This document shows positions 35,983 through 48,010 of a DNA stretch of 64,000 nucleotides, piece by piece. Origin of the DNA: Liolophura sinensis (Eukaryota > Mollusca > Polyplacophora > Chitonida > Chitonidae); contig NC_088301.1 of the NCBI RefSeq assembly GCF_032854445.1, positions 41,783,116-41,847,115 of the forward strand, given 5' to 3'. Position numbers and translations under genes: made by a program. How positions within the stretch are numbered: the stretch's first letter is position 1; every line of letters begins with the position of its first letter. The notes beneath the pieces were generated by a model that was given only the letters and a program-made list of their open reading frames with translations, did no database searches and had not been told where the DNA came from.

Positions 35983-36209
35983 CCAGAGACCGATTCCACA
36001 AAGCCATTTCTGACTAAAGACCAAAAAGTTCAAACCTCTTCAAAATGCTTAGCTTTTTTCACTGGAAGTTGAAATTTGGACACATTTGTCTTAAAATAAC
36101 ATTGATCAAGTAGACACAATATTAATTTCTAAAGCCGAAAAATAAGCTTTAAGATAGTATTTTAAGTTTTGACTTAAGTCTGAAAGCGCTTTGTGATATC
36201 GGCCGCAGG
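35983..36209. mobile_element. MITE copy B (same family as 15501-15727)
   Basis: The left end CGATTCCACAAAGCCATTTCTGACTAAAG and the right end (reverse complement: GATATCACAAAGCGCTTTCAGACTTAAG) form terminal inverted repeats similar to those of copy A, over a similar total length. It lies in the intergenic region between the two Rab genes. Confidence 0.6.
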
Positions 36210-36589
36210 TTAATGAGCGGTGAAAATTCGTCAGATCATCTCACTTCTATACATACACACGTACAATGACACATTAGCTATAACATACTGCATTACATGT
36301 CTGACTTGTAACTTGTATGCTAAATTCATGGGCACATTCGCACCAATGGCCAGCTTAAAGCGTGACAAGAATTCATCCACTGCGCTTCAAGCAAAACTCA
36401 TTTCAATATCGACAGGTGAATATATACAAGAAAATGTAACGGTAATTTCTCTTCCCAGATCACATCCACTGAATAGTCCTCGTATTCTAAAACTGCAACC
36501 AAAAACAAAATGTACTCGCGAAGGCCTCTAGAAGATGAAACTTTAACACAAATGCTTCAAACACAAAACATTCACAGTGTGGAATGAAT

Positions 36590-36870
36590 GAATACTTGGG
36601 GTTCAACGTCGTACTTAACCATTTTTCAGTCATATGACGAGGAGTCATCATTAGATGTGCATGTGTCTTCTTGTGGCACGGCGAGTCCATGCCTCCAAAC
36701 TGCTGCCGCTACTGAAGTATAATGCCGAAGACACCAGACATGACGCCTCACCCAGTCACATTATACTGACACCGGGTCAACCAATCCTGATCCTTGCACT
36801 AACCATTTTTAAAGCCTGTGGTATGACCCGACCCCGGTTTGATCCTCGTCTTCGAAGAGGAGGCTCTAAC
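36590..36870 (-). mobile_element. Diverged SINE sharing the family 1 tail
   Basis: Reverse complement ends in CGTCATATGACTGAAAAATGG...AAGTACGACGTTGAACCCCAAG, as in family 1, and has a B-box-like GGATCAAACC near its other end. The body differs from the three better copies, so it is either a diverged member or a second head on a shared tail. Confidence 0.5.
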
Positions 36871-37054
36871 CATATATAGGCTCACCGAAGCGGCCCACCG
36901 TGAAGACTGGTTTCAAGGAATGGCCGACTCTAATCTAATTACTGAGTACATTATGGGAACGTTGATACAGCACTTAATATGCGAGGATGTGTTAAACTAC
37001 ATAGTTTATGGACCATATATAGCTCTAAATGATACATGAAAAAGTACTATAAAA

Positions 37055-37320
37055 CGAAGGGTATCATTTTAAAGAAAGATATGCCCAAAGAAAAGCTGAA
37101 ATTTAAAAAAAAAATTTGAATAAAGATACCTCAAAATGAAAATGCGAATTTCTTTTCTTCATTTTTGGGGCATACTTTGTATTTTTTAATACGTCTCTAT
37201 TTCCATATATTTTTCGTCGATGGTCGGAAATGACGCCATCGATGAACATATATGCAAGGGAACGTACGCTCCCTACAAAGTTATTTTGACAGCTATCCCT
37301 GTTGACGTCATTAAGACGAG
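37055..37320. repeat. Dispersed repeat of unknown family, copy 1
   Basis: It shares an ordered set of words with 39250-39420: GAAAGATATG-C-AA, CTCTATTT-CATAT-TTTT, GATG-CATCGATG and TGACAGCTATC-CT-TTGAC-TCA. No ends or coding potential were recognised. Confidence 0.45.
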
Positions 37321-38537
37321 CTACTGGACTTCCAGACAGACCGCCGAGATCTTGGGAACACTCCAGGAAGAAAGATAAGCGGTCTTGTTATTTTTTACGT
37401 TAGACCAGCATATACTACGTATTCAAAAATAAAATCCAAGCAACTTACCTGTATGTAACCTTTAAGACGGCTGCAAATGAAACCAAAGCTTCTCCGGGTT
37501 GGAGGAGTTGTGCGTTGTTGGTTATCTCGAATATGGTGTCATGAATCATGGTTTTCATTATTAAATGGTTCGAACACGGTGTTTGCGCATTATTTCAAGT
37601 TTTCATTGATCGATTCTGCAGCAGTATTTTTGAACATGGTTCCAACATGCTTGTTATACAATATTTGGGTCTATAACCAAAAGTTTACTCAAAGATATAT
37701 AGTGCTAGAACCTTATCCGGATCTTATAAACAGCACCGCATATATTTAAATATATGAATATTATTACATAAGCTCGTATTGTATCGCTGAACTACGAATG
37801 TCCTTGTAGCATGACATGTGATAATATGTTGAATGTTGGAGTAAAAGTGTTATTGGAGAGTCGAATAGCGAATAACGTGCCGATACATTAGATCCAGCAA
37901 GCTACTGAATAGGCGAATAACGAAAAATATGCCATCTCCATGTTTTAACGAACGTTCCTAGAAATATGCATTCAAATAATAAAAAACAAGAAAAAGAAAA
38001 ATGAACGAGGTTCAAACGTCTTAAGCCCAACACCTTAAAGGTGAAACGAACACAAATGTGGTGCAAGCACGATTTTCATTATTGGGATGAGGAACTTAAA
38101 TTTTGCAATGGTAGCAAGGATACGAAAGAGCTCGCCTGTAGAAAAAAAACATGAATGCAAAACTTCAACTCAATACATACAAAAACATATAACGTAAATT
38201 AACAGTAGGACTGAGAGACGTACATGACGTCAGCAATTTCGTAATTTACGATAATTAGCACAAATGTATGGCACCAAAAACCAAACATTCCCTTTAGTGT
38301 TAATATGCTTTGCACATATGTAACATCTGAGATCTATGTACATTACTTTTGTATTTCACGGTGCTCACAGGGCATCAGCAACCGAACATGCCTCTCGGGT
38401 CGTTGTTTACATGAATGTGATTACATGGACTCAGTACATGCACTATATATACTTGTGTCACCCATAGCATTCATATGTATATACGGTACCTTATGGCCGC
38501 CAATGCTCCGGAAATGACATGCTCTACGCTTAGGGCC

Positions 38538-38694
38538 ACTTTCACAAAACTATTTTCTGTAAATTAATTTTTCGTAACTTTCCTCGTAAATGGTGTCGTC
38601 TTATGCTACGCGTCTTATCCGAAAAAAGAGAAGTACGACTTGTGAAGTTTTGTGAAAGTAACCCCGGTACTTTGAGAACAAAGTACCGGGGTTA
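38538..38694. mobile_element. Small inverted-repeat element with adjoining perfect hairpin
   Basis: ACTTTCACAAAACT (38538-38551) recurs exactly inverted as AGTTTTGTGAAAGT (38646-38659). Directly next to it is a 15-bp perfect stem, TAACCCCGGTACTTT / AAAGTACCGGGGTTA (38659-38673 and 38680-38694) with a 6-base loop. This resembles a short MITE, but no second copy was seen here. Confidence 0.5.
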
Positions 38695-39249
38695 ACACCT
38701 ACTTTAAACCCATTGCTCATGGCTGTATATATTTGCCGTGCCTTCTCCTTAAATATACATTGCCTGTTAAGCTCACATTCTAAGCTCATATTTGTGTATC
38801 CATAAAAATTTTTATGGGTACACTATACTCATGTCTGTTTCTGTAACTTTTATACCCATATCAATAAATTAACCTAAGTGAAACTATACATGACATATGG
38901 TAACAAAAATGGAATTGGTGTAACAGTAAGGTACCATGAAACTTGTGCAGCCTTGTTAACAATAAGCGGTTGAAGTTGCTTGTATGACCGTTTGCCCAGT
39001 CTGTGATATGTTGGGAATTTTCATCAGTAACTGATAAACGTAGGTGCTATACCCTTGGAATTCTGCTTTCATATACATGTATGTACCACCCCTAACATAT
39101 TGTTTAATATGCTGACACTCAGTGTATGGCATAAGCTAGTCGTACGTAGCTGATGGGATTGCGTTACCCCTAAACAGAAACACTGAATATTGTATGTTGA
39201 ATTTTGGTTAAATTGTATTAAAGGGTACATGGAAAGGCATAATAAAACA

Positions 39250-39420
39250 ACGAATATGGTTTTAAGGAAAATGAAGAAAGATATGACCAACTAAAAAGAG
39301 AATTTTTTTTTCATATTTGATCCATATTTTATGTAATATAAAACCCCTCTATTTATGCATATTTTTGGCAATGATGTCATCAATGTTGTGACAGCTATCA
39401 CTATTGACATCACCACAGCA
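39250..39420. repeat. Dispersed repeat of unknown family, copy 2
   Basis: Partner of the 37055-37320 repeat in the same orientation: GAAGAAAGATATGACCAA, CTCTATTTATGCATATTTTTGG, GATGTCATCAATG, TGACAGCTATCACTATTGAC. Similarity may extend beyond these limits. Confidence 0.45.
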
Positions 39421-40642
39421 GACTACGTAAGGGAAAAGAACACACTAACATGAAACGTGTGTCAGATGAAAGACCACTAAACGCTGTCCATAAAAACAGT
39501 TCTATTTATTTTATTAGAATTTTTTCAACATTGTAAAATGCATTTGAAACTTTGAATTCTATGGTGGCATATTTGGACAATATTGGGACCAGTGACATCA
39601 CACATCAGAATTTTGCCGCTTAGCACACATAGGCTACCACATTTCATCATTAAACAGCATATATGCGTGGATTTACGAATACATTCACCCTTTGGTTCAC
39701 TGCAGACCACCGTAGAATCTGATGTTTTAAAAACCATTTTAGTCGGAAAAATTCTAAAAAAGATACATGCAAGCATTCTGTTTGACAGTTTTTAATGGTT
39801 TTTCATTTAGTGTGTTCTTTGCTTTTAATTTCCGCACATATCGCTTGGGCCTTCATAAAACTGTAGTCTAAAGCCATTTTAACGCACCAAGAAGGAATCC
39901 AAGAACCTCTGTTGTACTTTTATATGTTATATCACATCATATGTGTCGTACATCTTTAAAGAAATATAAACCAAGTTATTCGTGTATCCTTTAAGTAGGC
40001 ATAATAATATGCACCATTTAAAATATTCTTTGAATGCTCTAACTTTCATGCCATGGTAGAAACTGTATTGGTACCCTGTATATGTATATGTATCTTGTAC
40101 AGACAAGGTAAAAAAACACTGCAAACAAATTGTTTTTTTTTTTGAAGAAATACAGGAAATATAGGAAGTATTTAACAAATATAGGAAAATATAGGAAGAT
40201 CTGGAAACCACAGGGAAATACAGGAAAACCCTGAAGCCTTCAGGTATATGTTACATGTACAACAACCAGCGCTTATATTGTTTAAACATGACAACAATTC
40301 AAATCATCACATATTTAATGGGCTTCGCCGTCAATCTATACATGTATAAACTCTCTTAATTCATAATCAGATGTCTGTAAACAACATTATGTACCAATTT
40401 CAAAGTCACCTGCTTTAACATTGCTCAAACATAAAAAAACTCATTTAAGCCCAGACATATCTTCATTATCCATATGCCATGTAATTTCCTCAATAAAACA
40501 AACATATCACAATATCTCTGAATATCAGTGGAAATTCTAATTATGGATTGCATGAAAAGGTTAAGCAATGTACTGTAAATGACCCCAAATTTTTTTTCCT
40601 TACCTGCTTATTTATATTGATTCTGGGAGTTTTGATGTTTGT

Positions 40643-40915
40643 TTGGATTTATTTACCTGATTTGATTGAAGTTTTATGCCATACTGAAGAATATTTCACT
40701 TATACCACGGTGGCCAGCACTATGATTGGAGGAAACCAAGCAGAGCTCAGGGGAAACCTATGACCATCCGCAGGTTGTTGACAGACCTTCCCCAAGACGG
40801 CCAAAGAGGAAGCCAGCATGAGCTGGACTTGAACTCACAGCAGCCGCATTGGTAGGAGGCTCCTGGGTAACTGCGCCATGCTGGAGTGCTAAACCCCTCG
40901 GCCGCAGAGGCACCC
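40643..40915 (-). mobile_element. tRNA-derived SINE, family 2, second copy
   Basis: Same layout as the 31138 element but more diverged: GAAGTTTTATGCCATACTGAAGAATATTTCACTTATACCACGG at the tail side, AGCATGAGCTGGACTTGAACTCACAGC at the B-box side, and a degraded A box near 40900. Confidence 0.72.
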
Positions 40916-41771
40916 TATTTTCCTTTGGAAATTAGAAGATATTCCTGTGGCACCACAGTTTCAGCACCAAAATCAATATTTTATCCCAAAAAAATATTTT
41001 AGATCAGGTCAGAAAAGGTAAAACATTGAAAATCTGTATACATACACATGTCCTGCATCATGCAAACTTTCAAGTCTTTACATGACTCTAGTATGTATAG
41101 TACAGCTCTGGAATTAGTAAAAGATCAACAACACTATCAGGCCCAAATGAAACAAAAGCCAGTATCCCTGAACAATATGCTTATAGACAACATGTGTACA
41201 TATTTTTTAAATCATGGAAGATCTTATCCCACATTAGACAAAATACTCCACTTTTCATTGGGTAATAACCATGGGGTACAGATATATTCTCGAATCCTGC
41301 AGACGACGTCAAATGTTTCTGCCGAGTAGGTTATCTCCCTTTGCTGGGTTGTGCATACAATGGTCACATCACTGAAGCAATTCACCTATACATCGGTCTT
41401 CTGCACTGAATCGATGGGTCTTTGCAGGATAAATTTGTTACATGATGACTCAGTGAAAGGATACCCTAATATGTGATGTCAATAATCTCCATACTGAGGA
41501 TTACTGACACCGTATATTTATATATCCTATCACTGTGTAATGATGTAACTAATACACCACGACCATGTCCAATGACATAGTCTTCCTTGTACACATCAAC
41601 AGAATCTATTCAGGAGGAAAAGACCATCAGTTTGTATATCAGCGGTGCAAAACTTATCCATGCAATTCATAATGTAGGTGAATTTCTCAATGAGGGAAAT
41701 CCTGGAAAATTGCATCCTTCAAAACAGCTATACATTGCTTTCTTTAATTTTTCTCATTTAAATAGATGAAC

Positions 41772-41777
41772 TTTATT
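41772..41777 (-). terminator. Probable polyadenylation signal of Rab copy 2
   Basis: AATAAA on the - strand, about 450 bases after the stop codon. The downstream U/GU-rich element is weak, so the 3' end is uncertain. Confidence 0.4.
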
Positions 41778-42223
41778 GAAATTTGCCAATTATTATGCTA
41801 TCATTTTATGATATCAGTCCACTTCCAAGGAAATACACGAAAGTAACTCTCCATGTTTATTCCATGTATCATATGATGGATAGTTCCAACAAATATTACT
41901 TGATGTGTATATGTGACTAAGTAAATTACACCTTTTTTTTTTACCTTTTCTGAACACATCACACATGCAATGTAGAGAAGTGGTGAGGAAACATCTAAAG
42001 AGGAAAAACTCATGCAATACAATACCATTCTGTCTGACTGTCTAAACTCTTTCCATTACATATGACACCTGCTGTTACAGCCTTTGTCACAGCAGAGCTG
42101 CCTAAGAAGAGGACAATGTGCAAGTTGCTTGAAAACATGGGTAATTACCTCAGCCCTGATAAAACAGTATACGTACATCAGTTCATTTATCAAAAAGACA
42201 ATGCACAGTGGTCAGTTATTGTG

Positions 42224-45200
42224 TTAGCAGCCACATCGACTGATTATCCCCCCTGAATTCGGACCCTCTCTCAGGCGCACGCCATTCTTCACAGCAGATC
42301 GCTGATATGATGCTTCCAGTTCATCCAGTTCACTGTTTTTGGCAACAATTTCTTCTAACAAAAACCTAGAATGAATCAAGACATCACATCAAAATAATAT
42401 GTCACATGCAAGGGCTGCACAATGTCATGGAATTTGGGGGTGCTGAAGCAGAGGAGATACTATCCCAGCCCAATAGGCGAGGGTCTACAAGCCCTGTAGT
42501 CCACAGAAGTTTTGACTTTTAGACAGGCAGGGACATCTTTTCATCGATATTTGTTAACTAAAATCATGATAATTGGCACTGGGACAAAATACTTTTTTCA
42601 GCTTGATAAGATTGTGGGGTGCTGAAGCGGTGTACAAGAGAAATGGTTAATGCATTTACCTCATCGACTCCTCGATCATAAGTCCGTTTTTAACGGACGT
42701 TTCTGTCCAGCCGAGAAAGTCGTGTTCCTTGCAGAGCTCCTCTATCTCATTCTGGCTGACCTCTCGGTGAGTCAGGTCGCACTGAAGCACAAACCAATTT
42801 ATATTTATTTATTCATTTATTCATTTGTTCAGGTTGGAGTCGCTGAAGGTCATATTCAAGAATTTTCACTTATAGTAAGTTACTAGTATATTAGAGCATT
42901 TTGTATTGCACATGTAGGACACCGGAGTGCCATGGTTAACACATATTTGTGTTATAACAAATTGGCTTTTAAAAAAATTACTGGCACAATAACTTTATTT
43001 TTCAATATTTCACACCTTAACCCACCCAAGAAAATAATTAAGAACATTCTGCTTAAATGGTCATTATATTCCCGGCACTACAGTGACTATATGCCGTATA
43101 AAGCACTGATTTCACATCACAAAGAAACGTCACAATGGTGCTGTAATATGATATCTCGAACGTTAAGAGTGCACCCGTATCCTGATGTTGTACCATGAGA
43201 TGTGGATATCAACCAGTATAATGCACATGTTAACTATAGTTTTCCGTTTTACTCTTTCCATTTTAACACTGATCCCAGTAACAAACAGATCGGTCTTAGA
43301 AAAACTGAGAGTACCTGTAACATTACATGAAAACATAATGTGCTGATCCCATGGAGAATTAGTTTATAACATTCTACATTAACATGTAGTTCTGACTAAT
43401 CAAATTCAACAAATCGAATGCAAATTGGACAAACTTTATTTAGAACAAATTGCAGAATTCAACAAATTCTATGCATGATGATCACAGCCTACAAATCAGG
43501 GTAATTCTGTCACACCAGTGGAATCTGACAAGATCATAATACAAATCACACCATGTGAACACGGCTTAACAAGGCAGACAATAGGAATTGCTCACTGACT
43601 TTGTTGGCTAGTAGCAGACATGGCACGAGAGATCCATCTGGGAGAGAACACTTGGAGTCGAGATCCTTCTTCCAACGTATGGTGTTCAGAAAACTAGGTT
43701 TCTGAGTCAGGTCAAACATGACGATACAGGCATGGGCATCTTTATAGTACACCCGTGTCATCGACGTGAAGCGCTCTTGCCCTGTCACAAAACAACATAT
43801 TATTTGGATAAATTTTTTTATTATCAAAGACTGTTGAATTTATCATTGTACATTCAAACTTTAGATGTGAATTGAGTAACTAAAATGAACATAATTTTCT
43901 CATCACATTAACACAACATAATGTTTTATGTTGTTTGGTGTTGTTTTGATGGTCACATCTCACAAGGTCTCCATCAAGTGAAGCCAGTTCTGATACCTAC
44001 ACATTCACCGATTCACACAAAGCTCTGTGCTCCACTGGATCATGATGTCAAACAAACCTTACATAAAGCCACACCCATGCAATCAGAGCGTACCAATACC
44101 AGCCTGACCAGCATTTGGCTTGGGCTGCAAACATTTCTGATTTTAAACTTCAGAAGACTCTGGCTTGAAACTCACAGCCTAGGCAGATGTACTGTATTTC
44201 ATCTAAAGTTTGGTATGTATAACTGTATGTTTGGAAGCACATTACAGCCTTACAATGCCACTTTTGATGGCAATATTTTAAGAAATTATTCAATCTTCAT
44301 AAACAAGCTCTAATAAAAAAATCACAATAATGTTACCTGATCTTCAGGAAAAAAATCATCATCAACCTGCAGTGAATTCACATTGTCAGGCTTGAATGGA
44401 TTTGCTGCATACCACATACACTCACCAGCTATATCCCAGAGTTGTAACTTGATTGTCTGCGTATCAGTCCACTTAATAACCTTCAGAGCGAAATCCACTG
44501 CAATGTACAAATAGCAAGTGTTAACATTTGCTTATATATTAATTATATATAATTAATTATATTATTTGTAATTAGGGGTTATCAGAGGCAGGCACATATC
44601 CCTCCCATACTATAGTTACGGTTAATTTCATAGCTGTTCAGTAGGCTAATTTGCACTTAAAGCTGCAGCAATAACAAAGATTCGCAGTTTATATAGGACA
44701 CTCTTGCGGCCTACAACTACAAGAAATTATATATCAACTTGTAAAGATGTAAACTATAGACACTTAGTTGTAATTCAGTCAGAAGGCTTATCGGGTGTGA
44801 CATCTGGCCCAATTTGGTGGCTTACTCTGTGCAGTCTGCTGCTTATAAACTGGACCAATTTAATTCACTTTATACATTTATTTATTTCACTGTTGTTAAA
44901 CACGATACTCAAGAATTTTGCACTCACATGATATGTTGGATGGTGTTAATTTTTATGGGTGGGGGAAACCAGATTACATAGCTTAAACCAACAGCTGACC
45001 TTTGGCAATTAAGTTACTGATGGTGGAAGTCTAATGGCTTAACAACCATATTAATGTTGTCAACCTCTTATGCAAGGTTACCAATACCTCAAGAGCAGAG
45101 AAAGTAAATTACCTCTCTTACAAATTACCTGTCCATGGTCGGGTTTGATCCCGCACCATTTGTCTTCTGATAACTAGGTTGTTAGCTGAACTTGCCAGCT

Positions 45201-45404
45201 AACAACTATTAAATATTCTAAGTGCCACACTAAATTTTATTGTTGAGAATTTACAATACATACTGTACATGTATACACACCTCCAATTGTGCCCTTGTAG
45301 TCTCGTCTGAAGGAATCGTTGACATAACGCTGTACAAATGAAGTCTTCCCAACTGTGGGATCACCAATTACAATCACCTTGAACAGAACTTCTGTCATGT
45401 TCAT
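42224..45404 (-). CDS. RAB32: Rab32/Rab38-type small GTPase, copy 2
   Basis: Five exons on the - strand: 45404-45281, 44497-44426, 43781-43600, 42781-42660, 42365-42224 (642 nt, 213 aa plus stop). Exons 2-4 have exactly the same lengths as in copy 1, and all intron phases match. Motifs: GDPTVGKT P-loop, KGTIGVDFAL switch I, WDIAGQERF, TRVYYKD, NKCD split at the exon 3/4 junction, ETSVK. It ends Cys-Gly-Cys for double prenylation. Its N-terminus is about 12 residues shorter than copy 1, and exon 2 (KVIKWTDTQTIKLQLWDIA) is closer to vertebrate Rab32 than is copy 1. It is transcribed toward copy 1, whose start lies about 7.8 kb downstream of this stop. ATGs at 45404 and 45398 are both in frame; the first is used here. 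Predicted membrane-anchored after prenylation. Confidence 0.9.
42800..42875 (-). mobile_element. SINE family 2 tail fragment in Rab copy 2 intron
   Basis: TATTTATTTATTCATTTATTC followed by GTCATATTCAAGAATTTTCACTTATAG, the tail end of a family 2 SINE. It lies just upstream (in transcription) of exon 4. Confidence 0.45.
44868..45170 (-). mobile_element. Degraded SINE family 2-like copy
   Basis: TTTATTTATTTC, then AAACACGATACTCAAGAATTTTGCACTCAC, GGTGGGGGAAACC, and a final GGTCGGGTTTGATCCCGC resembling a B box. It lies in intron 1 of Rab copy 2. The resemblance is patchy. Confidence 0.4.
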
Positions 45405-45878
45405 CTGAATGCCTATATATAACTATGTATATCAGAAGCAGTTACATAAACTGCACTGACCAAACATCACTGACCAAACATCACGCCTACATATATGTAT
45501 CTCAGTGACCGACTCTAGAGGAAATGATCCACAGATACACAAAGTAAACCAAAGCGCCAAAGCTTTATATGCTTTTTAGGCTAGAATGTGTGTGACTGTC
45601 AAAAGGACGACTATATCTGTAGTACTTGGTAGAGTGGGATAAAGCACTCAACAGAGGAGCGTAACAACCACAACCGCCTGGATCAGCCCTAGTACTTCGT
45701 GCACATCATCAATTGTCAGTCAGCCCCCTCTTATTCAGACTGTCCCGTGACAACAGTGCTGATTGTTGTCGTGCATGCCCCCCAGAGTGTGACTATGATG
45801 TGAATAAAGCAGAGACAAAGTTATCATAAAACCACAATAGCACATCGCTGCGTCCGAATGTTGACATTTTCCAGTGCA

Positions 45879-45904
45879 ACCACGTGGTTTATCTGTCACA
45901 TGAT
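45879..45904. promoter_or_regulatory. E-box and M-box pair upstream of Rab copy 2
   Basis: ACCACGTGGT (45879-45888), and 8 bases further TCACATGA (45897-45904), whose other strand reads TCATGTGA, the M-box type. The pair lies about 480-500 bases upstream of the Rab copy 2 ATG. Confidence 0.45.
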
Positions 45905-47189
45905 TTCTGAAACCGCTTAGGCCAATAACAAATATGTCAAAGAATCCCTTTTGGCCGCCATACAACACAATAGTACGTTGGTATGCACGATTTTAATGGC
46001 CCCAAGAAGACCCCGTCCTGAAAATCAGGAAAATCTTAGTACACACATGGCCTGATCTGCTTCATGATGAACCGCTCCATAGTTAAAGAGTACCACTTCG
46101 TGGAGAACACATTGGAATTGCGCGAAAATCAAATAGATGTTTCGGCTTGATTTATGTAAGAGTATTTATCTATTTTTTTCACTTATGACCAAAATCTGTT
46201 CCATTGAATTTTAAAAAAAAGTACATTGAAACTTTACGAGTTAAGAAATTTACTGTGTACAGCTGATATTGAGACACGGTCACACAATTTGTACATCGAT
46301 TCAATCCATACATTACTGATCTTTCTTCTAGGCCTACAATATTGTAAATAGTTAATACAAACAAGAACATGTCAAGATTATTCAGCATATTTAGGACACC
46401 TGTATCTATTTTGTTACTAATAGTAAATGGCACTGAATACATTGGGTGGCCTATGTTGACGGTATGGGTGCACAGTCTTCATTTTGTTCAAGGTCACCCT
46501 GAGAGCATATTTGATATGATGCTCTTAAAGCTACAAGGTACAAAATATATCCATTCTCCTTAATCAAGACGAAAATATGTTTTTAATTTTTGTTTCCAAA
46601 ATGTTTTGTTAATTGTGACTCAGATGTCTGTGAAATTGCCACACAGGCATGCGTGTATGGTAATCAAGTCATCTGGGAGAGCAGCCTTAAAAGATTAGAC
46701 ATCTTAATCTTAGGCCAAATATTAGTTTACATGTAATTGCGATAAGTATTCCATATAAAGCTTAAAAGGCATACATTTTTATTGTTGTGACATTGCATAA
46801 CGGAGATACCGCAGTTGAAAGTAATCCATATATTAAGAAAACCAAGTTATGAATTTTAACTGATCAGGGGCATGTTATTTCTATAACATGAGAGCATGCA
46901 TCATGCGAACACTTATTTGCCTTTTAGCCAAACGTGCCTACGGTACAAGTGACACAACATCCTGTTTCCAGTTTCTTTAAGATTTCATATCCCACAGACT
47001 AGCTCATAAGAATTTCAGATTAAAAATTAATTTATAAACATACCAAGCATGTCACCTTAAACTAACCAAGGTTGTAAGGTCTCTTTCCACCCCTCTTCCT
47101 AAATAGTACAGGTTATGTTATTAGTTACCTTTATGGGTTACACATATACATAAAACAGAACGTAAATGTAGCTCTTAGTTTATGCATGG

Positions 47190-48010
47190 AGATACATACA
47201 TGTAGATCTGTGGTGAGGTATAAATTAACATGTAGTCCTGAGTGAGTGAGTGCTTCGGGTTTAATGTCGTACTAAATAATATTTCAGTCATACAACGACA
47301 AAGGAATCCTTAGAGTGCATTTAATGTGCCTCCTTGTTGCAGGACAGAATTCCACCTCTCTTTTATCTAGTGCTGCTTCACTGAGACGCATTACTGAAGG
47401 TAAGTAAGCCGCCCCACCCGAGCCATTATACTGATACGAGTCAACCAGTCGTTGCACTATCTCCTTCATGCTGAACACCCAGGGAGGAAGTTACAACTTC
47501 CTCTTTTAAGGTCTTAGGTGTGACTTGACCCCAGGATTGACCCTGGATCTTTCGCTTCCATATCAGATGTGTGGTCCTGCGGTTCATGATTGAAGGTATA
47601 AATTAACACATGTAGAACTGTGGGTTACCCATGGAGGTGTAAATTAACACGTAGTTTTGTGGTTCATGATTGAAGATATAAATTAATACATTCACCTAGC
47701 TCTGTTGTTTGTGCATGGAGGTATAAATTAGCACATAAATACAGTTTTGTGGTTCATGTATGGAGATATAAATCAACACATACATGTAGATCTGTGGTTT
47801 ACGCATGGAGGTGTAAATTAACAAATGTAGTTCTGTGGTTCATGTTTGAAAGGATAAATTAAACACATTCATGTAGCTTTGTTGTCTGTGTGTGGAGGTA
47901 TAAAATTCCACATACTTCTTTTTATGCCACTCATGCGGGGAGGTATAAAATTACACATACACATAGTTCTACAGTTCATGTATGGAGGTGTAAATCAATA
48001 AGTAGTTCTG
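47190..48010. repeat. ~45-bp minisatellite interrupted by a SINE
   Basis: Units of the form GTTCATGYATGGAGGTATAAATTAACACATACATGTAGTTCTGTG recur about ten times from 47575 to 48010 at roughly 39-47-base spacing. One or more units lie on the other side of the SINE (47190-47237). The array therefore predates the SINE insertion. Confidence 0.75.
47238..47565 (-). mobile_element. tRNA-derived SINE, family 1, reverse copy
   Basis: Reverse-oriented copy of the 28706 element, starting on the + strand with AGTGAGTGAGTGCTTCGGGTTTAATG. It lacks the extreme A-box head. It interrupts a ~45-bp minisatellite. TAGTCCTG on the left and TGGTCCTG on the right flank it and may be target duplications or simply repeat units. 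Confidence 0.72.

Larger units (their letters stand above)
34397..42223. other. Intergenic region between the two Rab genes
   Basis: It holds the presumed promoter of copy 1 (CLEAR site), an (AT)n tract (34937-34955), a MITE (35983-36209), a diverged SINE (36590-36870), a dispersed unknown repeat pair (37055-37320 and 39250-39420), a nested hairpin (38538-38694), a family 2 SINE (40643-40915) and the 3' end of copy 2. No coding exon was recognised; its ORFs look random. Confidence 0.55.

Noticed and set aside
44868..45170. Alternative coding exon in Rab copy 2 intron 1
   Set aside because: The stretch matches the degraded SINE pattern, and Rab exon phases join correctly without it.
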